DNA of 64,000 nucleotides from Sorghum bicolor. Its lineage: Eukaryota > Streptophyta > Magnoliopsida > Poales > Poaceae. This document shows positions 33,196 to 44,797 of this stretch, piece after piece; position 1 is the first letter of the stretch; each line of letters opens with the position of its first letter. The stretch is from the NCBI RefSeq assembly GCF_000003195.3, contig NC_012870.2:28698477-28762476 (forward strand), in the 5' to 3' direction. Under the pieces are notes generated by a model, which saw only the letters and a program-made list of their open reading frames with translations, ran no database searches and was not told the DNA's origin. A program made the translations under genes and the position numbers.

Positions 33196-35273
33196 CTTCG
33201 CTTGTACATCTCCCCATCAAGGAGGACAAAGGTCTTAGCACGACGAGCCACACGCCTTGCTTCAGCCTGGTCCATGGGCAAAGTGCCGTCGATCAGGCGT
33301 TGAAGTAAAGGGTAGCGCCAGTCGGGCGAGTCGTCAGACGCAGGTGGCTCTGGCTCGATGTCCATGACACCCTGCTCTGGGGCGGCGGTATCTTTGGGGT
33401 CGGAACTTTGTTCGCTTGGGGGTTCCTCCGACCCCACGTCGTCCCTGCAGTCGATGGAGGGCTTGTAGAGGTCGCTGACGAAAACATCCGGGGGGACCGT
33501 GGCCCGCTCGGATGCCATTTTGGCGAGCGCGTCGGCGGCCTCATTATACTTTCTTAACACGTGGTTAAGTTCGAGGCCGTCGAACTTTTCTTCCAGGCGT
33601 CGGACCGCTTTGCAGTACGCGTCCATCTTGGGGTCGTGGCAGCTAGACTCTTTCATGACTTGATCGATGATGAGTCTGGAGTCGCCTCGGGCGTCGAGCC
33701 GTTTGATCCCAAGCTCGATCGCGATGTGGAGACCGTTAACCAGGGCCTCGTACTCTGCTGCATTGTTTGAAGTAGGGAAATGGAGTCGGATCGCGTATCG
33801 CATCCTTACCCCGAGGGGTGAGATGAAGACGAGGCCCGCACCGGCCCCGGTTTTCATCAAAGACCCGTCGAAGTACATAGTCCAGCACTCGTGCTGGATT
33901 TGAGGTGGTGGGAGCTGAGTCCCGATCCATTCTACCACGAAATCCGCTAGTACTTGGGACTTTATGGCCTTCGGAGGCTCATAAGTGATTCCATCGCCCA
34001 TGAGCTCTATGGCCCATTTAGCAATCCTTCCGTTGGCCTCTCGGTTCTGAATCACTTCTCCTAGAGGGAAAGATGAGACCACTGAGACCGGGTGAGATTC
34101 AAAGTAATGGCAAAGCTTGCGTCGGGCCAACACCACTGCGTAGAGCAGTTTTTGAATCTGGGGGTATCGGGTCTTTGTGTCGGAGAGCACTTCACTGATG
34201 AAGTACACCGGCCTTTGGACCGGCAGGGCATGCCCTTCTTCCTTCCTCTCGACCACGATTGCTGTGCTGGCCACCTGATCAGTGGCTGCGACGTAGAGAA
34301 GAAGTGGCTCCCCCTCGGCGGGGGGCACCAGGATGGGAGGGTTGGTGAGCAGAGCCTTGAGCTTGTCAAGGGCCTCCTGGGCCCCGGGGGTCCAGGAAAA
34401 GTGCTCAGATTTCCTAAGTAACCTATACAGAGGTAGCCCTTTTTCCCTGAGGCGAGAAATGAAATGGCTTAGGGAAGCTAGACATCCCATTACTCTCTGT
34501 ACTCCCTTTAGGCTACGAATGGGGCCCATATTTGCGATGGCCGAGACCTTTTCTGGGTTGGCCTCGATCCCCCGCTCAGACACAATAAATCCAAGGAGCA
34601 TGCCTCGGGGGACCCCGAAAACGCACTTTTCGGGGTTGAGTTTGATCCCTTTCGCCCTAAGGCATCAGAATGTTTCTTCGAGGTCGTCTACGTAAGCCTC
34701 TACCATTTTGCCTATAAGGTTCCCAAAAACCTGGAGCATACATCGTTGATATGTAGCCCCCGCGTTTTTGAGGCCGAACGGCATGGTTACGTAACAATAC
34801 ATTCCGAAAGGGGTGATGAACGAAGTCGCGAGCTGGTCGGACTCTTTCATCTTGATTTGGTGGTAGCCGGAATAAGCATCAAGGAAAGACAAAATTTCAC
34901 ATCCCGCGGTGGAGTTAACTATCTGATCAATACGAGGCAAAGGAAAAGGATTCTTTGGACATGCTTTATTTAAACCAGTGTAGTCTACACACATCCTCCA
35001 CTTCCCATTTTTCTTTTTAACCAGCACGGGGTTGGCTAACCACTCAGGATGGAATACCTCCTTGATGAATCCAGCCGCCAGCAGCTTGTGGATCTCCTCC
35101 CCGATGGCCCGACGCTTCTCCTCATCGAATCGGCGCAGGCGTTGCTTTACGGGTTTGGAGCCGGCTCGGATGTCCAAGGAGTGCTCGGCGACTTCCCTCG
35201 GTATTCCAGGCATGTCCGAGGGACTCCATGCAAATATATCGGCGTTTGCGCGGAGAAAGTCGACGAGCACCAC
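33196..35273 (-). pseudogene. Element B reverse transcriptase and two RNase H domains
   Basis: The frame opens with the connection to protease and the RT fingers (WLANPVLVKKKNGKWRMCVD). The palm follows with YVDD near 34685, immediately followed by LEETF. The segment normally between the YVDD box and that helix is missing, and a TGA follows at 34665-34667 (probably CGA). A degenerate first RNase H comes next. A second, better preserved one follows with [18 protein letters not shown] and [12 protein letters not shown], the archaeal-type RNase H diagnostic of Tat elements. The protein would copy RNA to DNA; this copy cannot. Confidence 0.87.
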
Positions 35274-35276
35274 TTC

Positions 35277-36002
35277 CTATTTGGGGTCGAGGCTGGAGCT
35301 AATCCTCAACGCCTTGCCTTCAGAGGTCCCGGGGTTGAGGAAAACCAGCTTGGTCTCCTCTACCGGCTCGAAGCTCCCAGCATGACGCTTGGGGTCGGGG
35401 ACGTCCTGGTCGCAGTCACCGAGGCCGGTAAGAATGGCCAGAGACTCTGCCAGAGCCTCGGCCTGCTCGACGCACTCGACGTCGCACTGGTAGGCGTGCT
35501 GGCTGGTCGTACTAACGGTGATGATGCCCTTTGGTCCTGGCATCTTGAGCTTGAGGTAAGTGTAGTTGGGGACGGCCATGAACTTGGCATAGCATGGTCG
35601 TCCTAGGATCGCGTGGTAGGTCCCTGGGAACCCGACCACGTCGAAGGTGAGGACTTCCCGTCTAAAGTTGTCAGGGGTCCCGAAGCAGACGGACAGATCG
35701 ATCTGTCCGAGGGGGTGGGCACGATGCCCCGGCACCACTCCGTGGAATGGCGCGGTGTCGTTCCTTAGCCGGGACTTGCTGATCCCCATGAGGGCCAGAG
35801 TCTCGGCATAGAGGATATTGAGGCCGCTGCCTCCATCCATCAGCACCTTAGTTAGACGGGTCTCAGCGATGATGGGGTCGACGATCAGAGGGTAGCTCCC
35901 GGGATTGGGGATCCGATCCGGGTGATCCTGTCTGTCGAACGTGATCGCGCTCTCGGACCATTTGAGGTACGAGGGCGTGGCCGTGCTGACTGCGCAGACT
36001 TC
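35277..36002 (-). pseudogene. Element B aspartic protease
   Basis: The domain has VLMDGGSGLNIL at the active site (D-G-G in place of D-T/S-G) and AILGRPCYAKF as the second landmark. A TAG at 35277-35279 (probably CAG) separates it from reverse transcriptase in the same frame, and a TGA at 36003-36005 (probably CGA) lies just before it. Confidence 0.85.
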
Positions 36003-36005
36003 TCA

Positions 36006-38502
36006 GAGTTCGCGCTTCCTCTGACTCGCAGTGAGGCGAGCCACTCGTCCCCCAAAGATCAGAAGGCAGTTCTTGACCTTGGGGAAATCCTCCCCCTAGA
36101 GGTCATCGCCCTTGGGGGGCTCTTCGGCGTTTTCTTTGGTGATGATGTCGGTGTAGTACCGACGGAGGACGGTGCACTCCTCGAGGGTGTGCTTGGTTGG
36201 TCCCCTGTGATAGGGGCATGGCCTCTTCAACATTTCGTCGAAGAGACCGGGGCTAGCAGGAGCCCGCTTGGGGTTCTTGCGATCTGCCGCGGCGACCAGG
36301 TTGTCGTCCGACTGACCCTGCCGCCCCTTGCGGCCCTTCTTCTTCTTCTTGGGGTCGCGTGATCCTGAGGCCTCGGTGGCCTCGGCCTTCTGCTTCCCTT
36401 TAGCTGCACCGTCGGAGAAGATGGCGCCGACTGCCTCTTCGCCTGAGGCAAAGTTGGTGGCGATGTCGAGCAGCTGGCTAGTGCTCGTGGGGGTCTTGCG
36501 TCCGAGCTCGTGTACCAACTCCTTGCAGGTGGTACCAGAAATGAAGGCTCCGATCACGTCGGAGTCCGTGATGTTGGGGAGCTCGGTGCACTGTTTGGAG
36601 AATCGCCTGATGAAGTCACGGAGGGACTCATCAGGCTTCTGCCGGCAGCTCCTGAGGTCCCAGGAGTTCCCAGGGCGCACGTATGTGCCCTGGAAGTTCC
36701 CGACAAAGATTCTGACCAGGTCGGCCCAGTCATGGATCATGCGCTCAGGGAGGTGTTCGAGCCATGCCCTGGCCGTATCAGCCAGGTGGAGTGGGAGGTT
36801 GCGGATGATGAGCAGGTCGTCATCCGCGCCGCCTAGCTGGCATGCCAGGCGGTAGTCTGCCAGCCAGAGTTCAGGGTTCGTTTTCCCTGAGTACTTGGCG
36901 AGGTTGGCGGGCTGTCGGAATCGCGCCGGGAACTTGGCCCTGCGTATGGCCTCGCTGAAGACGCGGGGACCCGGAGGCTCTGGTGACGTGCTGCGATCGT
37001 GATCGGGGTCGTACCTCCCACCTCGGCGGGGTCGGTAACGTCGGGACTCGGCTTCGTCCCTGTCGCGTCGTCTGGCCTCGAGGGTGGCCCGCACGTCCGC
37101 GCCTGCTCCGACGCGCTCGTGTACCGATGGGGCCTTGTCGCCCCTTTGGGGGTCAGGGGGCGGCGGACCCTGTACTATTGGTGCCTTGTTCGGAGGGGGT
37201 CGGTGTCCACGACGTCTTGTGCTATGGGATTGTGAGGCAGAACTTTCCACGTTCTGCACCACAGCCTGCTCCAGGAGGCCACGTAACCCCCGGCGCACTC
37301 TTCTTCCCTCAGGGGTCAATGGCTCGGGCATCGCCCTGAGGAGGAGCGCAGCGGCCATCACGTTCTGGCTGGCCGTGCTGAAGACTGGGGCGTCTCCCCC
37401 TTGGTCCTCGACAATGCGACGGTTGACATCACGGACGCGACGCCTGGCTTCACCCCCGTCTCCGCGGCCTGTCGGCTCTTGGACCAGAGTCTCGCGGAGT
37501 TGGCGGAGGCGTGCGCGTTCTTCTTCGAGCCTGGCCTCCAGCTCATCGAGTTGTGCGAGGTCAGGACGGTGTCCTCCAACGGGGGCAGATGCTACCCCAC
37601 GGGCCCCGAGATCGGTTCCGGGAATAGGGTTGGGAGGTGGAGTAGCATTCTCTTGCCTAGAGGGCCCTGCATCTCCCTGGGCGTTATGCGGCGTGCCTCC
37701 GACTTCCAAGTTGAAGCACTCTCGCGACGGGTCGTAGCTTCCGTCATCGGAGTCGAAGTAGCCGAAACAGTAGTTGCTAGCTTCGAGGAAACGCATGAAA
37801 GTCTCCGGGTCGCCACACCCGGAGAAATTAGCGCCAGCCCACTCGTCGTCGCCCGAGGTAGGATCCTCAGGGTATGGCGAAACGGGCGGCGTAGAGATGA
37901 GGTCCAGAGTAGACCTCAAGTGGTGCCCTAGAAGTTCCGCGTACGCACTCAACGAAGTGCTCACGGAAGAGGCGTAGGTGGCAGCGGCATTCCTGAGCTA
38001 AAAGGTAACTCAGGAGGTGCCGCTGCTGCTCCTTCGTGCGTAGGCGGACGAGGACGGGACGTTGAGGCCCCTTTGTCCCCCTTGCGGGGGACGGGCGCGG
38101 GCCGTGCCTTCCCCTTTGACCGGGGTGGAACGGAGACCGCGATGATCCTCTGTTGGTCCTGGGACCGGGGTTTGATGCCCCGCGAGCCCTTCCTCTAGCG
38201 CCTGTCGGGTCGGAGGAATGAGCGACCTGGTGAGGAATATGCGGGCGGAGGGCCGGACGGGCCCGAGCCTCAGAGGTAGGGTCGGAGATCCTAGATCTCT
38301 GACGCCCCCTCCGTGAACCCCCCGCATGGTGTCCCGAACGTCTCCCACGCACTGACTGTGGCGGGATCGGCTCGGGGCTAGGCTCGACGTCGTCACGTGG
38401 CGGGAGGAGGACCATCTCGTAACCGGAACCGAGGGACATGAACTCCAAACTCCCAAACATCATGATGGTGCCGCGACGGAGCGGGTGAAATCCGTCTGCC
38501 AT
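36006..38502 (-). pseudogene. gag: Element B gag
   Basis: The probable start is the methionine at 38502 (MADGFHPLRRGTIMMFG). The N-terminal part is arginine/proline-rich and shifts frame near 37960. The main frame (from 37964) holds the capsid region with LADYRLACQLGGADDD, ARAWLEHLPERMIHDW and FVGNFQGTYV, and a variant zinc knuckle CPYHRGPTKHTLEEC. A TAG at 36096-36098 (probably CAG) lies near its end. Gag would form particles and bind RNA. Confidence 0.83.
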
Positions 38503-38544
38503 CCAAACCTCCCTAGTAGGGACTGGCAAGCGTAACGCAGAAGG

Positions 38545-38562
38545 CCCCTACCTGGCGCGCCA
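38545..38562 (-). other. Element B primer-binding site
   Basis: The minus strand reads TGGCGCGCCAGGTAGGGG, two bases from the 5' LTR. The motif is common beside LTRs of grass Tat elements; I do not assign the tRNA with confidence. Confidence 0.75.
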
Positions 38563-38564
38563 AC

Positions 38565-39908
38565 TGTCGGCGTCTAGACTCGCGGTCTAGGCAGTAACGA
38601 GTATAAGTCTGCGTGACTGACCAAGCTTGGATGGTGATGCAAGTGAGACACAGAGGATTTATACTGGTTCGGGCCAAGAATGCCCTACGTCCAGTGTGGC
38701 GGTGGATTCTGTATAACCTTGCACCCAAAGGTGCTTGCAGTAGGGGGTACAAGCTGGATGCGAGAGAGGGCTAAGTCCCAGGTCTCGGCTTGGTGTGGAC
38801 AGAGTGCGGGCTATTGCTCTGTGAAAGAGTGTTGTGTGCGTGTGTGTTTTTCTGAACTTGTCCGCTCTCTCTCTAGTCGTGAACCCTGGCTCCCTTTTTA
38901 TAGTCCCAAGGGAAGGCCAGGTATTTACATGGGTAGATTTCTTTTATTGAAGGGTGAAAACACAGTCCCGACCCTGTTGAGGCTGGTCCATCTCGTCCTT
39001 GAGGGATGGTTGACAGCATGGCTACTCCTGTAGAGGGTTACCGAACCCTGTAGGGGTCGCGGGGGTCGGATCGCCAGTACTGCTGCATATCCTGTCAACA
39101 GTGGGAAATGACCACAAACAGTGGTGCTGATTTACCTCACCCATTCCCTTTCTCCTGTGCGGTAGTGTGCTACAGTGAACAGGGGTAAGGGTGTATAGTG
39201 ACAGAGGTAAGGCCACAGTGACCGGGGTGGTTGAAACAGTCGTCGCCTTGCCCTGTCGCATTATGGGGGCCGTCGCGTCCGTCATGTCAGGGGAAGTCTT
39301 GTTACCCAGGTGGAGTGGGGTCCGGCGCCCGAGCCTGGACGGGGTCGGGCGAAACGGAGCTTGCGTCCGAGACCCTGAGTGGTCGGGCGAGCCGGAACTG
39401 GCGTCCGAGGCCCTGTGGGGTCGGGCGAGCCGGAACTTGTGTCCGAGGCCCTGAGGGGTCGGGCGAGTCGGAACTGGCGTCCGAGGCCCTGGGGGGTCGG
39501 GCGAGTCGGAACTGGCGTCTGAGGCCCTGAGGGGTCGGGCGAGTCGGAACTTGCGTCCGAGGCCCTGAGGGGTCGGGCGAGTCGGAACTGGCGTCCGAGG
39601 CCCTGGGGGGTCGGGCGAGTCGAAACTGGCGTCCGAGGCCCTGAGGGGTCGGGCGAGTCGGAACTGGCGTCCGAGGCCCTGAGGGGTCGGGCGAGTCGGA
39701 ACTGGCGTCCGAGGCCCTGAGGGGTCGGGCGAGTCGGAACTGGCGTCCGAGGCCCTGGGGGGTCGGGCGAGTCGGAACTGGCGTCCGAGGCCCTGAGGGG
39801 TCGGGCGAGTCGGAACTGGCGTCCGAGGCCCTCATGATTGTAATTAGTATGTTTTTTTGTGTTTTTTAACTGCTCTGATTTGGGTATCCCTTATTATGGT
39901 ACCCAACA
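38565..39908 (-). repeat. Element B 5' LTR (1344 bp)
   Basis: It has the same termini as the 3' LTR and contains thirteen 38-bp repeats. The 38-bp length difference from the 3' LTR is exactly one unit. Confidence 0.95.
39343..39836. repeat. 38-bp tandem repeat, 13 units, in element B 5' LTR
   Basis: Units start at 39343 and every 38 bp to 39799. Sequence and position match the 12-unit array at 23761-24216. Confidence 0.93.
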
Positions 39909-39913
39909 CTACT

Positions 39914-40777
39914 AGAGGAGGTAAAGTTACCAGAGATCCACCATACCCAAAAGAGAAACAAAGAACATCAGCACCAGTGCAACCAGCAGTGATAGAAGAA
40001 GAAAGCCCAGAAGATCTGCTACAACCACCAAGAACTGGAGAAATGAGGAAAGATTTTTATGACACCAACTATTTGCCATTTCCCAGAAGAAACAGAGGAC
40101 TGCAGTCGGATGAGCAGTTTGGTAAGTTTGTAGAGGTCATTCAGAAATTATATGTCAACATACCTATGCTCGATGCCATACAGGTACCTACATATGCAAA
40201 GTACATCAGAGATATTCTTAACAAGAAGAGACCACTGCCCACCACTGAGGTTATCAAGCTGACAAAAGAATGTAGTGCGGCCATCCTCAACAAACTACCA
40301 AAGAAGAAGGAAGATCCCGGATGCCCCACTATTGATTGCTCGATCGGAAACCAACCCTTCAATAATGCACTTTGTGATCTCGGAGCAAGTGTCAGTGTGA
40401 TGCCAGCATCAGTCTACAAAAAGCTTGAGCATGCAACCTTAGAACCAACATCAATGTGCTTGCAACTAGCGGATCAATCGGTTCGACACCCGCTGGGTAT
40501 CGCCGAGAACATTCTAGTCAAGATCAGAGATTTCCTGGTGCCAGTAGACTTCGTAGTACTGGACATGAGTCCTGACTCGAAAGTGTCCATCATCCTTGGA
40601 AGGCCATTTCTGAGCACTGCCAATGCCCACATTGATGTCGGGAAGGGAGAAATCAAGTTTAACATAAACGGTCGAGAAGAACACTTCACATTCAAGCCCA
40701 GACCAGAGAGAGACTCTACAGTGAAAGAAGTTCATGAAGAACCACTGGAGACACCATCTCCGGAGGAAGGAAACTGA
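39914..40777 (+). pseudogene. Element A protease and gag C-terminus (after element B)
   Basis: The frame resumes in phase after element B and one copy of CTACT. It has a basic linker, then the protease with CDLGASVSV at the active site, a CLQLADQSV segment and IILGRPFLST, ending at 40777. The D-L-G triad is shared with G. This part carries no internal stop; the open reading frame is broken only upstream (TAG 22638 and element B). No reverse transcriptase follows. Confidence 0.87.
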
Positions 40778-41696
40778 GAAGATTAAAAGATTTGGAGGTC
40801 CAGCTTGGGGGACCTAAAAATCCCAAACCCTCACCGGGAGGTAAATCGGTATTTACCCGCATTATTAATTTTCTCATATTTAAATTCTTGCATAATTAAT
40901 TCTTGCATTAGTCATATACATTCATAGCATAATTATAATAATCAAAAAGCCCCATATAAATAATATTCGTGGTGTGTAACAACCCATATTTATTAATTAT
41001 TGTGGAGGCACAAAAATATTTCCCATTAACATTTTAATTAAGTTTCAATTCTCATAGATTTTTCCTGCATTATATTTATTTATATTAACCTTCTACAAGC
41101 ATGACCCACACTCTTTGGGTCCCACATTTTATACACTTCACCTCACATACATCCCATCACATAATTTCATCCACCAATATGTTTCCACTCACCTGACATC
41201 TTTCCACCGTTCAACCATCACCAACACAATATTATTCTGCGTGAGATCAAAGCAAGGAAGCAAGTGGAGGAGGCACACCCAGGATGGACACCAGGAGTGG
41301 GCGCCCGCCCACCTACCAAGGGCGCCCGCCCTGTCCCCTGCTCAGCTTATAAAAGGCCACCTCCATCTCTCCTTCTCTTCACACACACACTCCAGAAAAC
41401 CACATAAGTCTCAGTTTCCCGAGAAGGAGCTCTTGTAGTGAAGAGAAGAGAGTAGAGAGAAAGAGGAGAGTGGAAGCGAAGGTTGGAGTTCTTTCGAGAG
41501 AGTGATTATCACCTAGCAAGTAGTAATCCCGTTGTCTAAGCGGAAGTAAAAGTTGTTTAGGGAGAGGCTCTACCAAAATAGAAACTTGTCTTGAACGATT
41601 AACCCCTGGACTACTGACACTCCGGACAGCTAACCACTAACATTTTATCTCACATTTTTTCCACTAGTTGTGTTTTTGCCAACTTTTGTTTGCAGG
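40778..41696 (+). promoter_or_regulatory. Element A internal promoter and leader ahead of ORF2
   Basis: This non-coding interval contains two intact GGGCGCCCGCCC boxes (41299-41310 and 41320-41331), TATAAAAG at 41348-41355, a CT- and CA-rich leader, and TTTGTTTGCAG directly before the ORF2 start at 41697. The GC boxes are the same words found in pairs in the A and E LTRs. A leader intron ending at 41695 is plausible; the donor was not identified. A polypurine-like AGCTTGGGGGACC near 40803 could be a central polypurine tract. Confidence 0.6.
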
Positions 41697-43253
41697 ATGT
41701 TTAAGAAGGTGAAAAATGCAGGGAAGGCTATTAAGAACCTTGGTACAAGGAGTTCATCCCGACACTCCTCACAGCCATCAGAGATGAGCGTCGACCCAAC
41801 ACCCACACAAGCTCCATCATCTTCATCAGGTCAGCAAGTTAAGGTCCTTCTCAAGATAGGAGACCTAGGACTGAAGACCCGAAGAGAGAAGGAAGTCTAT
41901 CAGCAATTGAAGAATAAAGATTTCATTCATACCCCTACTCTCGATCCAACCCTACTACAAGAAACAGGTATGGACACTGAATTTGACTTAATTTTTCAGA
42001 TGATGGGTTGGACAAATTTTTGGAATATAACTGAGCTGGGTTCTCGTCTTCTCACCCTCGAATTTCTTTGCACTTTACAATACTATGAGGGGAGAATTGT
42101 TTTTCGGATGTTTAAACAGGAAATTATGTTATCTTGGAGGGAGCTGAGCGACCATCTTGGTTTCTCTTCAAGATGCATCCTGAACATTGACTCTGATTTA
42201 CCCAATTTTGAGAGACACCAGTTTTGGAGAGAAATATCTAGAGATAATTTTTACAGTCAAGCCCGAACCAGTGACATGGAACACCCCACTCTTAGGATGT
42301 TTCACAAATGGCTTGGGTACAATCTTTTCTATCGCGACGATATTAGGAAAGTAAGAGTAGGAGATTTACAACTTTTATATGCTGCTATTAGTAAAGTACC
42401 CACTTCACCTGTTACACTATTAGTTTCACATTGGCTTAGTATACCTAGTCTGCAGGGACCAGTAGGGTGTACTTCACTTATCACTCGTCTAGCCACTAAT
42501 CTTCACTTACTAGAAAACTCATCGTTGGACTTCATAGAAGAATTAAGAATTTATCATGGCTATGACACATTTAGACAAGCTCGGATGTTAAAGAAAGAGG
42601 GGAATATAATGTATATGCTATATGATGATAAAGGCAAGATTCGGTTATCTAACCCGAACCTTGGCCTCTACGTTGTTCAAAACTTTTTGATTGAGATTGC
42701 AGCAACACCAGTGAACCAGAGAACTCCACAGCGAGTGGAATCTGAAAGGATAACCACTCACCGAGAACGCACTTGGTATGGAGCTGACCCTGGACCAGAA
42801 GAAGCAGCGCACCTGCATTATTGCGATTACAACCCTCGAGTACTTCGAGACCCATGGGCTCGTCATGCGCAACCACAAGAGCCAACAGAGGAGACATGGC
42901 CGGAGAGCCGAGATCATTAGTGGACAAACCCGCCTTTTCATACGGGCAGGTACTCCACTGATCCATATGGAGCTTCAGGATCCAGACCTCCGCCCCAATT
43001 TTATGCAGGACGATACTCCGACGCCTCCTACGCCTTCACGAATGACTATTATCAAGAGGCCGGTGCTTTCTTTACTCGTACCGACAACACCCTCCTCGAC
43101 ATCCAGAACACGCAAGCAGAACATAGAAGACTCCTGGAAGAGCAACAAAAATGGAACCAGGACCATGCCGCTGCAGTAGAAGAGCTGAGACAAGATACAA
43201 CAACAATGAACGACAACATCACAACCATGATGCGGTTCTGGAACATCGGTTAA
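41697..43253 (+). pseudogene. Element A ORF2 (Athila-type ORF), 518 codons with one stop
   Basis: The frame runs from MFKKVKNAGKAIKNLG at 41697 to a TAA at 43251-43253. It is interrupted only by TAG at 42918-42920, where G has CAG. The N-terminus is basic and serine-rich, the core carries WREISRDNFY and MEHPTLRMFHKWLGYNLF, and the C-terminus is a predicted coiled coil (HRRLLEEQQKWNQD). The core resembles the plant Athila ORF family. I see no convincing signal peptide or membrane anchor, so an envelope role is not supported. G carries a more damaged homologue. Confidence 0.8.
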
Positions 43254-44782
43254 GACCGACGTCAACATCCAGCTTGGGGGAGTTCCTCCCAAATTTATCA
43301 AGTAAGTTTTTATTTGCTTTTCTTATTTATTCTATTCTATCTTAGTATTTAATTTATCTTAAAATAAAAAAAACTTAGAAAACCAAATAAATATTTTCTT
43401 GCTTTAATTTACTGCACTTTATAAACATGAAAACAAAATAAAAAGAGTGTGTAGATAAGTGTGTTTTATTTTTCTGCTAAGTTTAATCTCTAGAAAAAAA
43501 TAAAAAGACCAAAAATATGCATGATGGAAATGATGAACAGTTCCTCTGTTCGCTTACTTACAAGTACCTAGCTTTTATATTAGAGTTCTTCTAGGAATTA
43601 CTAAAACTAAGATCACTATCTATGGGAAGCATAAAACTAAAGTCTAGGTAACAGAAAGGCATGATATAAAGTTGAGCTACTGTTTATCTTGTTCCTACTA
43701 CACTAAGTTCTGGAGATTTATTTTGAAAACTTACAAATCACATGATGAGTTCCTAGCATAACAAAACTACCTACCACAGCCATACTTGTTATAACATCTT
43801 TTACTATATTTACATTGAGTTTGATCGAGCTGTGTTGACCCTTAGGAGCTTTTCATGTGGTTAAATTAAGATATTCACTTGCACACATCTACCACAGCAT
43901 CCACCACCATTCATTAAAATTGCTAAAAATATTATCACTCACTGTCCCAAGTATTGTTATTCTCTCTCTCTAAAAAGATTCAATGCAGAAGAGGCATGGG
44001 TTATGCAAAAATATGCGAGGAAATAAAAAGGGGCAAGTGCCCGGAACCTCGATAAAGAAAAAGAAAGAAAAAAGAGTGAGACGAGAGGTAAAAATGGACA
44101 AGTGTCCGAAGTAGAATTAGGGGTACAAAGATGCCCACTTGAGCGGAAAAAATGGACAAGTGTCCGACAGTAGAATTAGGGGTATCTACTACCCACCTGA
44201 AAAAAAAGAGAAAAAGATAGCCCATGTTCTCCCAAAGCAAAGATCAAAGAAGAGGAGAGATAGCAATATAAGGAGCAATGAGAACTAAGTTTTATTATCA
44301 CTTATGCATTTTCACTATCATTTACTCCATCACACATGCATATCTTGATTTAATTATATGCTGAGTTCCTTTGGATCCATGGCTCGATTAGACAACATAT
44401 GTATGAGCTGTTTTCCACTCCTATGAGCTCCACTTAAATATTCCATTAGCTATAGGTAAGTGATATCATGGTAAGGATCCACAAATACCACATATAGAGA
44501 GACTTGAGAGAATCATTGCTGGGAACTCTGAGTTTTATTTTGAAAACCTATAAAAAAACTCTGGAACAAAGGTGAAGTATAAACAGGGGGGATAGTGCTT
44601 GACTTAACTATTTTGTCTTTTGATTACTTAAGACTTAAGTGCAGGTACTAAACTCCATACCACTTCACTCTAATTTGGAAGAATTTTTATGTAAAAGCAT
44701 GTGTGCCTGTCAGGAAAGGAAACATCGAAGCAACTTCTGATTCATCTGAGTTTAGCTATTTGCTCAGGGACGAGCAAAGGGT
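43254..44782 (+). other. Element A 3' non-coding region with hairpin repeats
   Basis: About 1.5 kb is conserved with G (53390-54917) and in part with C. It contains a 58-bp imperfect tandem duplication near 44095-44211. Each unit carries GGACAAGTGTCC (44096-44107 and 44154-44165), which can fold back on itself. No coding frame is supported. Confidence 0.65.
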
Positions 44783-44797
44783 AGGCTTGGGGGAGTT
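44783..44797 (+). other. Element A polypurine tract
   Basis: AGGCTTGGGGGAGTT directly precedes the 3' LTR. Confidence 0.85.

Larger units (their letters stand above)
22983..39908 (-). mobile_element. Element B: Tat-like Ty3/gypsy retrotransposon with antisense gene and two solo-LTR insertions
   Basis: LTRs at 38565-39908 (5') and 22983-24288 (3') are flanked by CTACT (22978-22982 and 39909-39913). In element order there are a primer site, gag, protease, reverse transcriptase, RNase H, second RNase H, integrase (split by F and E), a non-coding gap, an antisense five-exon gene and the polypurine tract. The dual RNase H and antisense gene indicate the Tat lineage. The LTRs differ in length by exactly one 38-bp tandem repeat unit and otherwise are nearly identical, so it is young. 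Confidence 0.95.

Noticed and set aside
41697..43253. ORF2 as an envelope gene
   Set aside because: I see no signal peptide, membrane anchor or furin-like site; the basic N-terminus and coiled-coil C-terminus do not suggest an envelope protein.
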